The notes beneath the pieces were generated by a model, which saw only the letters and a list, made by a program, of their open reading frames with translations, searched no databases and was not told the DNA's origin. Below, in pieces: positions 9,360 to 22,100 of a stretch of DNA of 64,000 bases. Each line of letters begins with the position of its first letter. The first letter of the stretch is position 1. The stretch spans positions 248,001-312,000 of the forward strand of contig JANAVB010044017.1 in the NCBI GenBank assembly GCA_029216955.1. Reading direction: 5' to 3'. The stretch is from Iris pallida. Lineage: Eukaryota > Streptophyta > Magnoliopsida > Asparagales > Iridaceae. The position numbers were made by a program, and so were the translations under genes.

Positions 9360-10133
9360 ATGTCGAAGAAGAAGAGCGGATCCACCATGACCCTCAAAGA
9401 CTTCCATGGCGGATCCATCCCCTCCGACCTCCCCCTCCCCTCCGCCCCGGGCGTCTCCGTCCGCCCCCCGGATCCGACCCGCGGCGGATCCACCTGGCTC
9501 CTTCCTGGACTCGGATCCGGATCCGCCCCTCCCGGGACCCGGCCCGAACCGTTACACCACCACCACCAGCAGCGCAACCCCCGCGGGTCGGATCCGCCGT
9601 TCCTCCCGGGCTTCATCGGCCGCCACTTCGACGAGGACGAACGGAAGCCCTTCGGCTCCTCTGACCCTCCCCGCCGCCCCCTGTCGGACCCGGCCCCGCG
9701 GCCCGCCCCCGCCGCTTCGAGATCCGACCCGCTTCCGAGGCCGCAGGTGCAGCAGCGCCCGCGGTCGGGGCCCGGCCAGAACGCCTGGGGGACGAGGAGG
9801 GAGGCGGTTCTCGACCCGGCGCCGTTGCTGGTGTTGACGGGGGAGGCGGCGAAGGAGAGCTTGGAGCAGGCGAGCGCTGTGGAGAAGATATCGTCCGGGC
9901 GCTGGCTCACGAGGCAGGCGGCGGCTCCGTCTCCGGCTCCGGCGCCGGCTACCGTGGCGGATGTTGAGGTGATTGCGGTCGAGGAGTTGGATCGGAGGTT
10001 CGGGGAGAGCGTTAGGGTTAGGGAGGAGACGAGGGCGAGAGGTTACGGTGGGGACATTAGGAATTTGGATCAGGAGAGGGGGAGGTCGAGGCATGTGGAT
10101 GTGAGAGAGGCTCGGGCTTCGGAGGAGAAGCAG
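9360..10133 (+). CDS. Gene 1 exon 1 (258 codons)
   Basis: The ATG at 9360 is chosen because MSKKKSGSTMTLKDF is the family start and a TATA box sits 55 bp upstream. The exon is extremely GC-rich, as in many monocot first exons, and encodes a Pro/Gly/Ser-rich stretch with a HHHHQQ run and a FLPGFIGRHFDEDERKPFG block. Later come RVREETRARGYGGD and RASEEKQ, before the donor CAG|GTATAT. The exon ends on a codon boundary. Reading frames on the opposite strand are shadows of the GC bias. Nine GGATCC hexamers fall between 9340 and 9600. Confidence 0.88.
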
Positions 10134-13100
10134 GTATATAGAGAGTCAATCTTTGCCGTAGTTTAATTGCTATGTTCATGTGTTATATGATGGTGGAACT
10201 TAAGTAGAAAAATATATTATCTTGTGTGGTATAGCCGATTTTGTCTCAAGTAAGTATCAAAAGAGATTAGGAGCTTCTAATGGCAATGGATGGACTAAAA
10301 GAAACTTTGAGAAATAAATTAACAAAAAGGAAGTTAAGAAATCAAAAGTGAAAATAAATATTATCACTATGATTATTTGTATAAAATGTTTAGAAGCTAA
10401 GGAGGGAGGAAAAGGTACTAACATTCTTCTTAGCAATAGGGAAATAAGCAATAGAGATATCTTATGTGTATGAGGATGAAAAAGGATTAGTAAAAGAAGG
10501 AGGGGGAGTTATTTTTAATAAAAACAACCTAGAAAAAATTAATACATAGACAAATAGGTTACTCAAAATTGATAATATTTCTCCTGTCATTAAATGTAGG
10601 ATTTTTAGAGTTGAGGATGCTTTAAGAAATAACAATAGGAGAAATTATTGAACATCATGATGTTCATGTTGATGTTTAGAAACTTTTAGGTGTGAAGTGA
10701 TTGACGTGGATAACAAATTTATTCAAGGCAAATGAAGTAGTAATTTAGTACCTATACATATTACTGATATTATCGGAGGTGTGGAGGAATTAAGCTTATG
10801 AGCGGGCAAGGAAATTTTCGGAGAGTAAACGAAATCTTAGAAAATTAATTTGCTTTATGTTGGGAAGATCAATTATGGAGATTATTTACTTAGAAGATAT
10901 ATAAAGATTGTAGATAGGAGAACTGAGATTTATATATGTTTTTTTGGACATAGAAAAAGCTTATAATTAACTACGATATAATGTGGTGATTGTGGAAAAG
11001 TACATATTAAGTAGCTATCCCAAAAAAATTGGGGTAAAAAGCTTTGTTGTTATAGAAGTTTAGTAGCTATATTATATTGAGATTATAAGTGTCACGTCCC
11101 AGAACCAAAATACTGGAGAGCGGGGGCGGACATAGCCAGCTACGTATAATGAAATGGAATCCATCTCACTATACGGTCACGGCTGTCTAGAAATATGAGG
11201 GTTTATCTACATGCCATCAGTTTCTTAGGGTCATTATCAAGCCTAATGTCCCAATCTCAACAAGTAATGATAGTAACAAGATATCAGATCACCAAATATA
11301 CAATTGTAAGGCGTCCCAAACATTACATATCCAGATGATCATGAAGCTAGTCGTACAAAATGTAAGGACTAGCAAGAGTTAAGTCATACATGATCAACCT
11401 CGAGTTGCCAATCATGTTTACAGCCCGTAGGCAGACAGAAAGTAAAGTGCATCGAGCTAACAGGTGCTCGTCGGCTAAATGCCTCAAAAGAATAATGTAC
11501 AATTACAGTGGGAGAACAAAAGAAATCCACTCGTTGCCAGGATTCCCTCTAGTGGTCACCATCTGGCTGGAAAGCAGGTAGATCCTTTGCTGCTGCTCCG
11601 GTATCTGGCCATACAAAACCAGCTGGGTCAGACCCCAGAAAGAGCAAGTGCCACAAAGGAGGCTTCACTTAGGAACCAAAAACAGCAATTAGCACAATAA
11701 TAATAAGGTAATAAAGACAGGAATTAAGGAAAAACATAACAGGTGATATACGATGAGATAACCATGGGACTATTCAGATAACCAGGTTAAAACCCGTAAA
11801 CCAAACAAGTACCGGGGTTGTAACCCTTCGTCTGAACGGAACTTGGATTCTTCCACCATTTATCGGCAAAATATAAGAAAATCATGACAGGTAGCAATTC
11901 TTGTGCAGGAATCAAGACAAGACTAGACAGGTTATTCTCATACGATCAATCACGGCCAAGCAATAAGTACGGCTTGCTACTTTAACTAACTAGGGTTATC
12001 ACAGGCCTAGTTACTAGCAAGATGCAATGAGAATTCCAAGTCCGGTTACCTGTTTGTTACTACCTGAGTGATCCCAGCAAGAAAAGGAAAAGATAGCAGG
12101 ATATAGCAGACACACTGTAGTAAGATACATGTGTCCTAAGGTACCACACTCGACGGCGGGCTGGAAGTGCGCTCATCTCGACGGATAGCAACAAATCCCA
12201 TGTATATATATAAGGCCGGGACCAAAGGGGCAACAGGTAACTGGGAAATTCTCCATGAACTATTTGATCCATCTAGTCATTAACCTAGCCAGATTCAGTA
12301 TGAATTCCTGACCGTGGAAACCAGGGATTCATGTCCTAGGACATAATGCGAGACAAGACTGGTTACTTACACAAGCACATTCAATACAATCACCCACGAT
12401 GTCAAGAATTCACTTAGCATGTCAAGTTAGCCGTCGCAACAGCGTATCAAGGTCATCGTGTCAAGATTACTTGTCAAGGGTGCACCACGACGGATCACCA
12501 TCATGCAATTCCATCAGTAAGCCTTGTTCTGATTAACATTCATAAATACTATCGTGATCATATCGGGTTCATGTCAAGTTTACATCAAAGGTGTAAGGAT
12601 ATAAAAAATGGCTGCAAATTCATAAAAGGGGAATATGGGGACATAAGGCACCCAAGGGGGGGGGGGAATGCAAGGGGTAGCGTACGCTCAGGACAGCATA
12701 CGCTCAAGCCAGGGCACGCTCAAGTCTGCGTACGCTCAGGCCAGGGCACGCTCAAGTCTGCGTACGCAAGAGACACGCTTCCAACAGGAAGCGTACCCAA
12801 GTCTGCGTACGCAAGAGACACGCTTCCAACAGGAAGCGTACCCAAGTCTGCGTATGCTGCGCTAAAGAGCGTGCGCAGCTCAGTGGCGTAAGCTAAAAAG
12901 CTCTGCACACTGCTCACTGTCTTCTCCAAACCAGCAAGAACTCCATGGTTAAACCCAAAGCTTCAAAAGTTCATAACTTGGTCAAAACAAGTCCAAATCC
13001 AACTTTTCAAAGGTCAAAATTGGGTAGAAGAAAATTTTCCACCACATGGAACAATCAAAACTTGAAAACAAAGAAGTTTGATAGATCAAAACCACCAAAA

Positions 13101-16100
13101 TTCGAACATAACTAAATTCTAGATCTACAGGAACTTAAGCCTCAAAATGGAAAATGACAAGTTCTAATGTGTCTTAGAAACATGAGGAGAAGCTAATGGA
13201 ACAATAAAATGGGCTCTCTTGTAGAAGCAAGTTGCACTTGCCTATGGGTGTGGAGAGTTGGATGGAGGAAGAGAAGAATTAATGGAGGAAGTAATGAAGA
13301 GAGAGTGTTGGTAGGGTTTTTAATGAGGGTGGGATGTGGTGTGTTGAGGGTGGAGCATAGGCTAAGGTGTTCCAATACACATTAAACCAAACCAACCAAC
13401 CCAAACCAATTAAAACTGAGCCATGACAAAACCCAAAATACGAGAAATACCGAAATTCCACAAGTTGAGAAAAAAAAAACATGCCAAAATCCAGATACGT
13501 GTATAAATACAAATACGGGAAATACGAGAAATGAGGGACAACTCTACCCCACCTTAAAATTCCGTCCTCGGAATTTAATCAAGAGGCTAGAGATGTCGGG
13601 ACAGCTATACTATCGCAAGCAATCTATGCTACCAATCAATCATACAATCTTACATGCAAACAAGGAATCGAAGTGCAAGGCATAAGGAAGATATTACACC
13701 TCACGAGCCAAACCGATTGGGATAACGTGATCGGATCATCCTCACACTCCCACGTTTGACTCTCCCAAGGAGCGATGAACTCAAGCAACACGAACTAAAC
13801 TGATAGTCTTGCGCTTAAGGTCTCTCTCTTTGGTCAAACAGGGACACGGGCCTCTCCTCATACGAAAAGGTTGGTACCCAATAACCGTTTTCGAATGATC
13901 TAGGACATGGCTCGGGCCGGGATATACCGTTGTAATTAGGATACATGAAACATGACATGTGTCCCGCATAACGACGGTGGAAAGCAAGACAATAGGACAC
14001 AGATACCTCTCTGCCGATTCTGGATCTGGGCCTGGGCCAGGGCGAACTGTTGTGGCCTCTGTTGCTGGAAGGCCTGGGCCTGAGACGGCAATGGACCCGG
14101 GAACGGGAGCTGCTATGGTTGGTGAACTGGAGCTGATTCTGGTGCTGGTCCCATAACCGAGGGACTAGTTACTGTCGACGATGATCTGTTTCTGAATGGA
14201 CAAGGTCCCATCATGTGGTCCGGCGAACCACAAATCAAGCACAATCCCTGTGCTCTGCGGCACTCAGTAACAACATGCCCCGGCTTCCCGCAATGAGAAC
14301 AACCCGTTACGAAAGGCCGCTTCTGCTTCTGCTGCTGGGGATAGGTCGGGGCAGAATGCTATAAGGAGGTAACCGAATCTGTTCTCGTAGCTCCAATGGT
14401 CAGGGCCCTAGCTGCCGGGGCCGGTGCTGAGGATTGGTTCATCTGGTCGTGAGACCGTTTTCGATCTCGGTCGGTCCGCTATCCTTCGGGAAGTGTACTC
14501 ATGCCTCCTCGCTGCTCGCAAGACGGCATCAAAAGTTCTGTGCTCGAACTGCTCTACTGCCAATATGATCTCCAAGTGGAGCCCCTGCTGAAATCGCTGT
14601 GCTCTGTCTAGCTCGGTTGCCACCAAGGTGGGAGCAAACCGACTCAACCTTGAAAACTCGGCCGCATATCCGTCGACCGCCCTGTTCATTTGCCTGAGAT
14701 TACTAAACCTGGTCTGTAGGTCATATCTAGCCACTGCGTCAAAGTACTTGGTCTGAAACATATCACTGAATACCGCCCACATGACAGGCGTACCTAAACT
14801 CGTTGCTTGCATAGCCCACCAGCTGCGGGCTAGGTCTAGTAACTGCAGGCGCACCACCGCCACCTTCTCTGCTTCAGGAGTCCTGGCTGCCTCTAAGATA
14901 ACTTCAATGTCCTGTAGCCAGGCATCTGCAGCAATAGCATCCTCGCTGCCATCGAAGAAGGGAGGGTTCAGGCGCTTGAAATTGTTGACCGCACTGTTCC
15001 CTCGAGGACCAATTCCGCTCATAGCATCTTGTACTGCTTGCTGCAAGGCATCACCTCGACGGTCCTGAGATGCAAGCAATTCACGGATGAGCCCTATCAA
15101 GACCCCATCCTCTGACCCTGCTGGCTGAACTGGCTGGACTGGGGGCATTGGTTCTCCAGAAGGCATGGCTCGGGAGGCGGCTGCGGAGGACTGATCTTGA
15201 TCTTCTTGTTGTTGCTGGTCTGCCGGCCGAACTTCTTCTGGCTGATCAACAGGAATGATGCCACTGAAGCAATGACGTCAGGAATATTAAGGAAGGACCA
15301 GGATAGAACAATAATGCAAGCGTGTTATCAAGTCAGGGATCCAAGGAGATAAGAAGATACGAGTGGAGATCAAAGGCGAGTACAGATTGAGACATCTATC
15401 CGGTAAACCCTCACATTTCTTATTGACAAGACCTGCATGGGCCACTACTTAAACCATGTCACGCCCCAGAACCAAAATACTGGAGAGCGAGGGCGGACAT
15501 AGCCAGCTACGTATAATGAAATGGAATCCATCTCACTATACGGTCACGGCTGTCTAGAAATATGAGGGTCTATCTACAAGCCATCAGTCTCTTAGGGTCA
15601 TTATCAAGCCTAATGTCCCAATCTCAACAAGTAATGATAGTAACAAGATATCAGATCACCAAATATACAATTGTAAGGCGTCCCAAACATTACATATCCA
15701 GATGATCATGAAGCTAGTCGTACAAAATGTAAGGACTAGCAAGAGTTAAGTCATACATGATCAACCTCGAGTTGCCAATCATGTTTACAGCCCGTAGGCA
15801 GACAGAAAGTAAAGTACATCGAGCTAACAGGTGCTCGTCGGCTAAATGCCTCAAAAGAATAATGTACAATTACAGTGGGAGAACAAAAGAAACCCACTCG
15901 TTGCCAGGATTCCCTCTAGTGGTCACCATCTGGCTGTAAAGCAGGTAGATCCTTTGCTACTGCTCCGGTATCTGGCCATACAAAACCAGCTGGGTCAGAC
16001 CCCAGAAAGAGCAAGTGCCACAAAGGAGGCTTCACTTAGGAACCAAAACCAGCAATTAGCACAATAATAAGGTAATAAAGTCAGGAATTAAGGAAAAACA

Positions 16101-19100
16101 TAACAGGTGATATACGATGAGATAACCATGGGACTATTCAGATAACTAGGTTACAACCCGTAAACCAAACAAGGACCGGGGTTGTAACCCTTCGTCTGAA
16201 CGGAACTTGGATTCTCCCACCATTTATCGGCAAAATATAAGAAAATTATGACAGGTAGCAATTCTTGTGCAGAAATCAAGACAAGACTAGACAGGTTATT
16301 CTCATACGATCAATCACGGCCAAGCAATAAGTACGGCTTGCTACTTTAACTAACTAGGGTTATCACAGGCCTAGTTACTAGCAAGATGTAATGAGAATTC
16401 CAAGTCCGATTACCTGTTTGTTACTACCTGAGTGATCCCAGCAAGAAAAGGAAAAGATAGCAGGATATAGCAGACACACTGTAGTAAGATACATGTGTCC
16501 TAAGGTACCACACTCGACGGCGGGCTGGAAGTGCGCTCATCTCGACGGATAACAACAAATCCCATGTTATATATATAAGGCCGGGACCAAAGGGGCAACA
16601 GGTAACTGGAAAATTCTCCATGAACTATTTGATCCATCTAGTCATTAACCTAGCCAGATTCAGTATGAATCACTGACCGTGGGAAACCAGGGATTCATGT
16701 CCTAGAACATAATGCGAGACAAGACTGGTTGCTTACACAAGCACATTCATTACAATCATCCACGGTGTCAAGAATTCACTTAGCATGTCAAGTTAGCCGT
16801 CGCAACAGCGTATCAAGGTCATCGTGTCAAGATTACTTGTCAAGATTACTTGTCAAGATTACTTGTCAAGGGTGCACCACAATGGGTCACCATCATGCAA
16901 TTCCATCAGTAAGCCTTGTTCCGATTAACATTCATAAATACTGTCATGATCATATCGGGTTCATGTCAAGTTTACATCAAAGGCGTAAGGATATAAAAAA
17001 TGGCTGCAAATTCATAAAAGGGGAATATAGGGACATAAGGCACCCAAGGGGGGGGGGAAGCAAGGGGTAGCGTACGCTCAGGACAGCGTACGCAAGGGGC
17101 ATGCGTACGCTCAAGCCAGGGCACGCTCAAGTCTGCGTACGCTCAGGCCAGGGAACGCTCAAGTCTGCGTACGCTCAGGTCAGGGCACGCTCAAGTATGC
17201 GTACGCTCAGGCCAGGGAACGCTCAAGTCTGCGTACGCAAGAGACACGCTTCCAACAGGAAGCGTACCCAAGTCTGCGTACGCAAGAGACACGCTTCCAA
17301 CAGGAAGCGTACCCAAGTCTGCGTACGCTGCGCTAAAGAGCGCGCGCAGCTCAGTGGCGTAAGCTAAAAAGCTCTGCACACTGCTCACTGTCTTCTCCAA
17401 ACCAGCAAGAACTCCATGGTTAAACCCAAAGCTTCAAAAGTTCATAACTTGGTCAAAACAAGTCCAAATTCAACTTTTCAAAGGTCAAAATTGGGTAGAA
17501 GAAAATTTTCCACCACATGGAACAATCAAAACTTGAAAACAAAGAAGTTTGATAGATCAAAACCACCAAAATCCGAACATAACTAAATTCTAGATCTACA
17601 AGAACTTAAGCCTCAAAATGGAAAATGACAAGTTCTAATGTGTCTTAGAAACATGAGGAGAAGCTAATGGAACAATAAAATGGGCTCTCTTAGAAGCAAG
17701 TTGCACTTGCCTATGGGTGTGGAGAGTTGGGTGGAGGAAGAAGAAGAAGAATTAATGGAGGAAGTAATGAAGAGAGAGAGTGTTGGTAGGATTTTTAATG
17801 AGGGTGGGATGTGGTGTGTTGAGGGTGGAGCATAGGCTAAGGTGTTCCAATACACATTAAACCAAACCAAACCAATTAAAATCGAACCATGACAAAACCC
17901 AAAATACGAGAAATACCGAAATTCCACAAGTTGAGAAAAATAAAAATACATGCCAAAATCCAGATATGAGTATAAATACGAAATACGGGAAATACGGGAA
18001 ATGAGGGTGACAATAAGGAATGATAGAGTCACGACTAGTGTATGGATAATTGGAGGGACCGATAGAGAAAAATGTCTCACGCGGTTTAGACATGTATAAC
18101 ATAGATAAAATATGCACTGCATAAAGGGACCGATAAGATATTAGTTACAAGAGCCTCTATAATTAGGTTTTGGCCTAGGCAGACTTGGATGGAGGCTGTA
18201 AAGAAGGATATGGTTACACAAGGATATGGGTTTTCTAATGTTACCAAGACCGTGGCCTTTATAGGGATAAATGGAACAAAGTGATTCCATATAGACGACC
18301 CATAAAATTTCGCATAAAGACAGTTGTTGTTAGATTGATAAAATACAAGTAATATTAGTTGGCTAACTCAAAGTCTTGAAATACATACTATCCTGTTCTC
18401 TTAAGCCTGGTACGGGATTGCTGCTGCTTTCCAAAAAGCTGTAGCAGAAGCAGTTTTTAAAGCAGCCTCCCACTTGCTTTCAGAAGCTAGCCCAAAATTG
18501 AACTAACTTTTCAAAAAAAATTTATATGCTGTTGTTACCAAACAGCATTTTGGACAACTTTTCGAAAAAGAAGCAGACATGATAAGCAATCCCAAAACCA
18601 GCTGTAGCCATTAATATGAAGAATTTCTACCTCTCAGAGTTGTTTATCCACTGATCTGATATTTCCTTCTTGAATTGTTATGTTGGACAGATGTACTCAA
18701 ATTCAAGATGTTAGTAAAACACAAATAAATACGACGGTTGTTTAAACCAACTTTTAATTTCTTAAAGCATAATTTATCTTTTTAGTGAGGGACATTAGGG
18801 CATTTGGCATTGAGTGGTATTAGACTTTTTGGTACATAAATTTGTGAATAGTTACATTTCATTGCCAGTTTGTGTTTTGGATATTTATCCAACAAAGTGA
18901 ATGTCTTGCTTGTACTCTAATATACTTAGCAAACCATCAATTTGGTTTTCGATAGTAGAGACACCTTAATTTCCATAGTTCTGTGTTCTTAGACTTGGAC
19001 ATCGAAGTTTTACATTTTTCTGTTCACTTGGTCAATATAATGATATATATCTATTATGTAACATATGGCCTTGGCGAAGAAACAAAAAGAAAAAAGCTTG

Positions 19101-22100
19101 AAACCCTTAAGTTAATATGTTTTTTTTTAATGTATTTGTTAGCAGTTGATTTCTTTCTCTTCATCGTCATCATCATCTTCCTGTTCCAAGCCTTCTACCA
19201 TCATATTGGGGGCAGCCACGGAGCATAAGGAAGCTCCAAAGAATTGGTATCACTGGCCTAAAGACATCAACCATCTATGATGTACCAAATTCCTAGCCAA
19301 GGTAGTATGAGCACGAGGGGCAAGCCGTAAAACCTAGATGGCCAGTTGGCAGGTAGTTTGACCACCTTTTGGCTATGCATTTCAAGCTCATTCAATCAAG
19401 GGGCACCCTCCTCGTTCCCCTAGATTGTTAGTTGTCTAGACAAAGAGGTAAAATAATTCAATTTGAAGTAGGGAATTGCATTTGTCTCTATGACACAAAC
19501 CCAAAGAGTGAAAGTGAATGAGATTGCCATAATTGCTTTCTCTTCATATGATATTTTTATTATTCACATAGCTATTTTTTGTTGTACTATACCTTTTGGT
19601 TTATGAATGGCGAATATAATTCCTTGCTAATTCTAATTTTTATGTTGGGTGATATTGAGGACCCTTGTGTTCAGATCCTTGATAACTGAGTCATTGGGTT
19701 GTTGATGATTTGTAGTTCTTGAAATCTCAGAATTGTTTGTCCTCTTTTATTTCTGCCTTAAATGACAAATCATGTATGATGTTGCAATACACTTTTTGAT
19801 GTTATGGCTTGGTAATGGTTCTCTCTGAAATGCCTTTATTGGTTGGATAAGACATATAAAATAAAACAAGCTTCATACAATCTAGATTAGTTTTGTTATG
19901 TAACGTATCATGCCTGTATTAGTATCATACCATGAACTTTTTTCTTCGTAAAAAGATATTTGTTTCTTTAAGTTGTTTTGTCTCTGATCAAGATATCATT
20001 TGTGCTTGTTTATGTGTATATACAGTTCTATCAATCGCCTGCAGATCCTCTTCACATGGAAAATGCTCATGAGATGTATGGGAGTAAACCTGTGCTAAGA
20101 CCAGGGTCAGCAGGGGCTGATTCAGGTAGTCGAGTAATTGAGCGTCCGAAGTTAAATATAAAGCCTCGATCACTGCCTGTTGAACAATCGGATGAAACTA
20201 CTGAAAGGGATAGGTAACTAGATATTTCTGTATAATGCTCATCTCCTATGTCAGCCCTTTAATTCATAAGACAGACACTGTGTGGATACGTACACAAATT
20301 GGTTTGGAACACACGCACACAGTTGATCTTAATAATATCTATATTTATGCATATTTTTAAAAAGTTGTAGAAATCATTTTATACAAGAGAAATGTTGCTC
20401 TCATATCTCAAATATGTTGCACGATTATGACCATGCAAATTTGTCAACCATGTTTTGCATTGGAGCTAGATATGGGTGAGGCATATCAGACATAGGGTAT
20501 CGAGGAAATGTTGTATCGGATAAGTGTCATATATGGATTCTGACATGGATAGGATCATCTGGAGAGTATCTGTGCATCACAGGGTTTAGGTTTATTTTCT
20601 TTTATTCTTAATGTAGTTGTAATGTTTGTCTTCTTTATTGAATTGGTTGTGTCGCTTGACGTGCACAATTTTGGCTGAAGTTTCTATGCGAGTGTATCGA
20701 GGAAATGTTGTACCGGATAAGTGTCAGCTATGGATTCTGACATGGATAGGATCATCTGGAGAGTATCTTTGCATCACAGGGTTTAGGTTTATTTTCTTTT
20801 ATTCTTAATGTAGTTGTAAATTTTGTCTTCTTTATTGAATTGGTTGTGTTGCTTGACCTGCACAATTTTAGCTGAAGTTTCTTTGCGAGTGTATTACTTT
20901 GAGTTGCTTCCCTTTTCGGAATGTGCTATAGCGTTTCCAGACAGGTTTGATTCCTTTCCTACAATAATATGCTTTGATCTGTTTAATTGATAGGAGAAAC
21001 CACTTGGATTGTGATAGTTTTACTTCCAAACATTTACTTTTTTTGTTTGTTTGTGTCCTCATGGTACAAGGGTCGTAAAAGCTAGAGAAATGAAAAAGAA
21101 ATTAACGAGGGAGGAATAAATTTATTTGGTTTTAGAGAATGTCATGACCAATGATCTATTTTGGCCATTCTTGGTTCTATTTAGAGTTAAGCATGGTGGT
21201 CAATTTGGTAAGGATATTGCACTCACAGAGTGGAGGATGGGTATGATTCAAATGTGTAAAAGGCATCTATTCACATTCTACCGTAAGATTTTGAATATGT
21301 TGTTTGTTGTCATCTAGTTTGAATCTTATCAACTTCAAGATTTCTCATCCAGTTAAGCTGAATGGTTCACAAACAGAACAAAGTGCTAGGTTCTATTAAC
21401 AAAAAATGTGGACCTTGTTTATTTTAAGAACAACTTTGGTAATATGTCAAATTATTGACTCCAAGGTTCAATATACTTTCATATAATTGAGAAATAAGTG
21501 AACAATGTTTACACAAGTTATTGCCTAAATATGAGATCTTTCATACTACCCATTTATTTGCTTTAGTTACTGATGGAGAATTGGATCTCACATTTAAAAC
21601 TACATCAATGATTTATTAGCAATTATTTGATCAAAGGAGCTGCTCGAACTAGTGTTAAGACCTATATGAACTTAGTTTGAGTCTCTAACAAAGTATATAG
21701 TTTTCATTAACATACCATGAACATACCCCTTAACAGAACTGAATGGAAGAAAATGATTATATAGCCGACCCAAAAAATTTGTGATAAAGGCTTTGTTGTT
21801 GTAATCTTTTAACTTTAATATTTTAGCTATAACTGAAAAGATTTAAAGGATATTTTGGTGCATAGTTGCATATAGTGTGGATGCCAAATCATCTAGCGTA
21901 TGCGATCAACCTTTTACTAGGTGACTTTCAACCTTTTACCTAGCTCATATTGTGGAAGAACATAGAATGTTTTGGGTCTATTTTTAGGACTAATGGGTTA
22001 TTTGGGTTTATTAGCTTTAGTCAAAGATTAAGTATATACTTCTAGACGAGTCAAGAGCTACCTTCCATATTGCTTTTCCATATCGAGTCTCACTGTGATC

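Larger units (their letters stand above)
11090..18012 (-). mobile_element. Non-autonomous Tekay-like gypsy element with gag only (TR-GAG type), TSD ATAAG
   Basis: A 6923-bp element with two LTRs (11090-13540 and 15457-18012), each bounded by TGTC...GACA and together flanked by ATAAG at 11085-11089 and 18013-18017. The internal region (13541-15456, 1.9 kb) carries gag on the minus strand and a broken integrase tail with chromodomain, but no protease, reverse transcriptase, RNase H or integrase core. It therefore depends on a partner. The polypurine tract next to the 3' LTR follows the conserved CGAGGACGGAATTTTAAGG block of Tekay/Del-type elements. The LTRs are very alike, indicating a fairly recent insertion. 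It sits antisense in intron 1 of gene 1. Confidence 0.9.

Noticed and set aside
9335..10094. Long minus-strand frames opposite exon 1 of gene 1
   Set aside because: Extreme GC content keeps all frames open; the plus strand has the family start, a TATA box and a splice donor.
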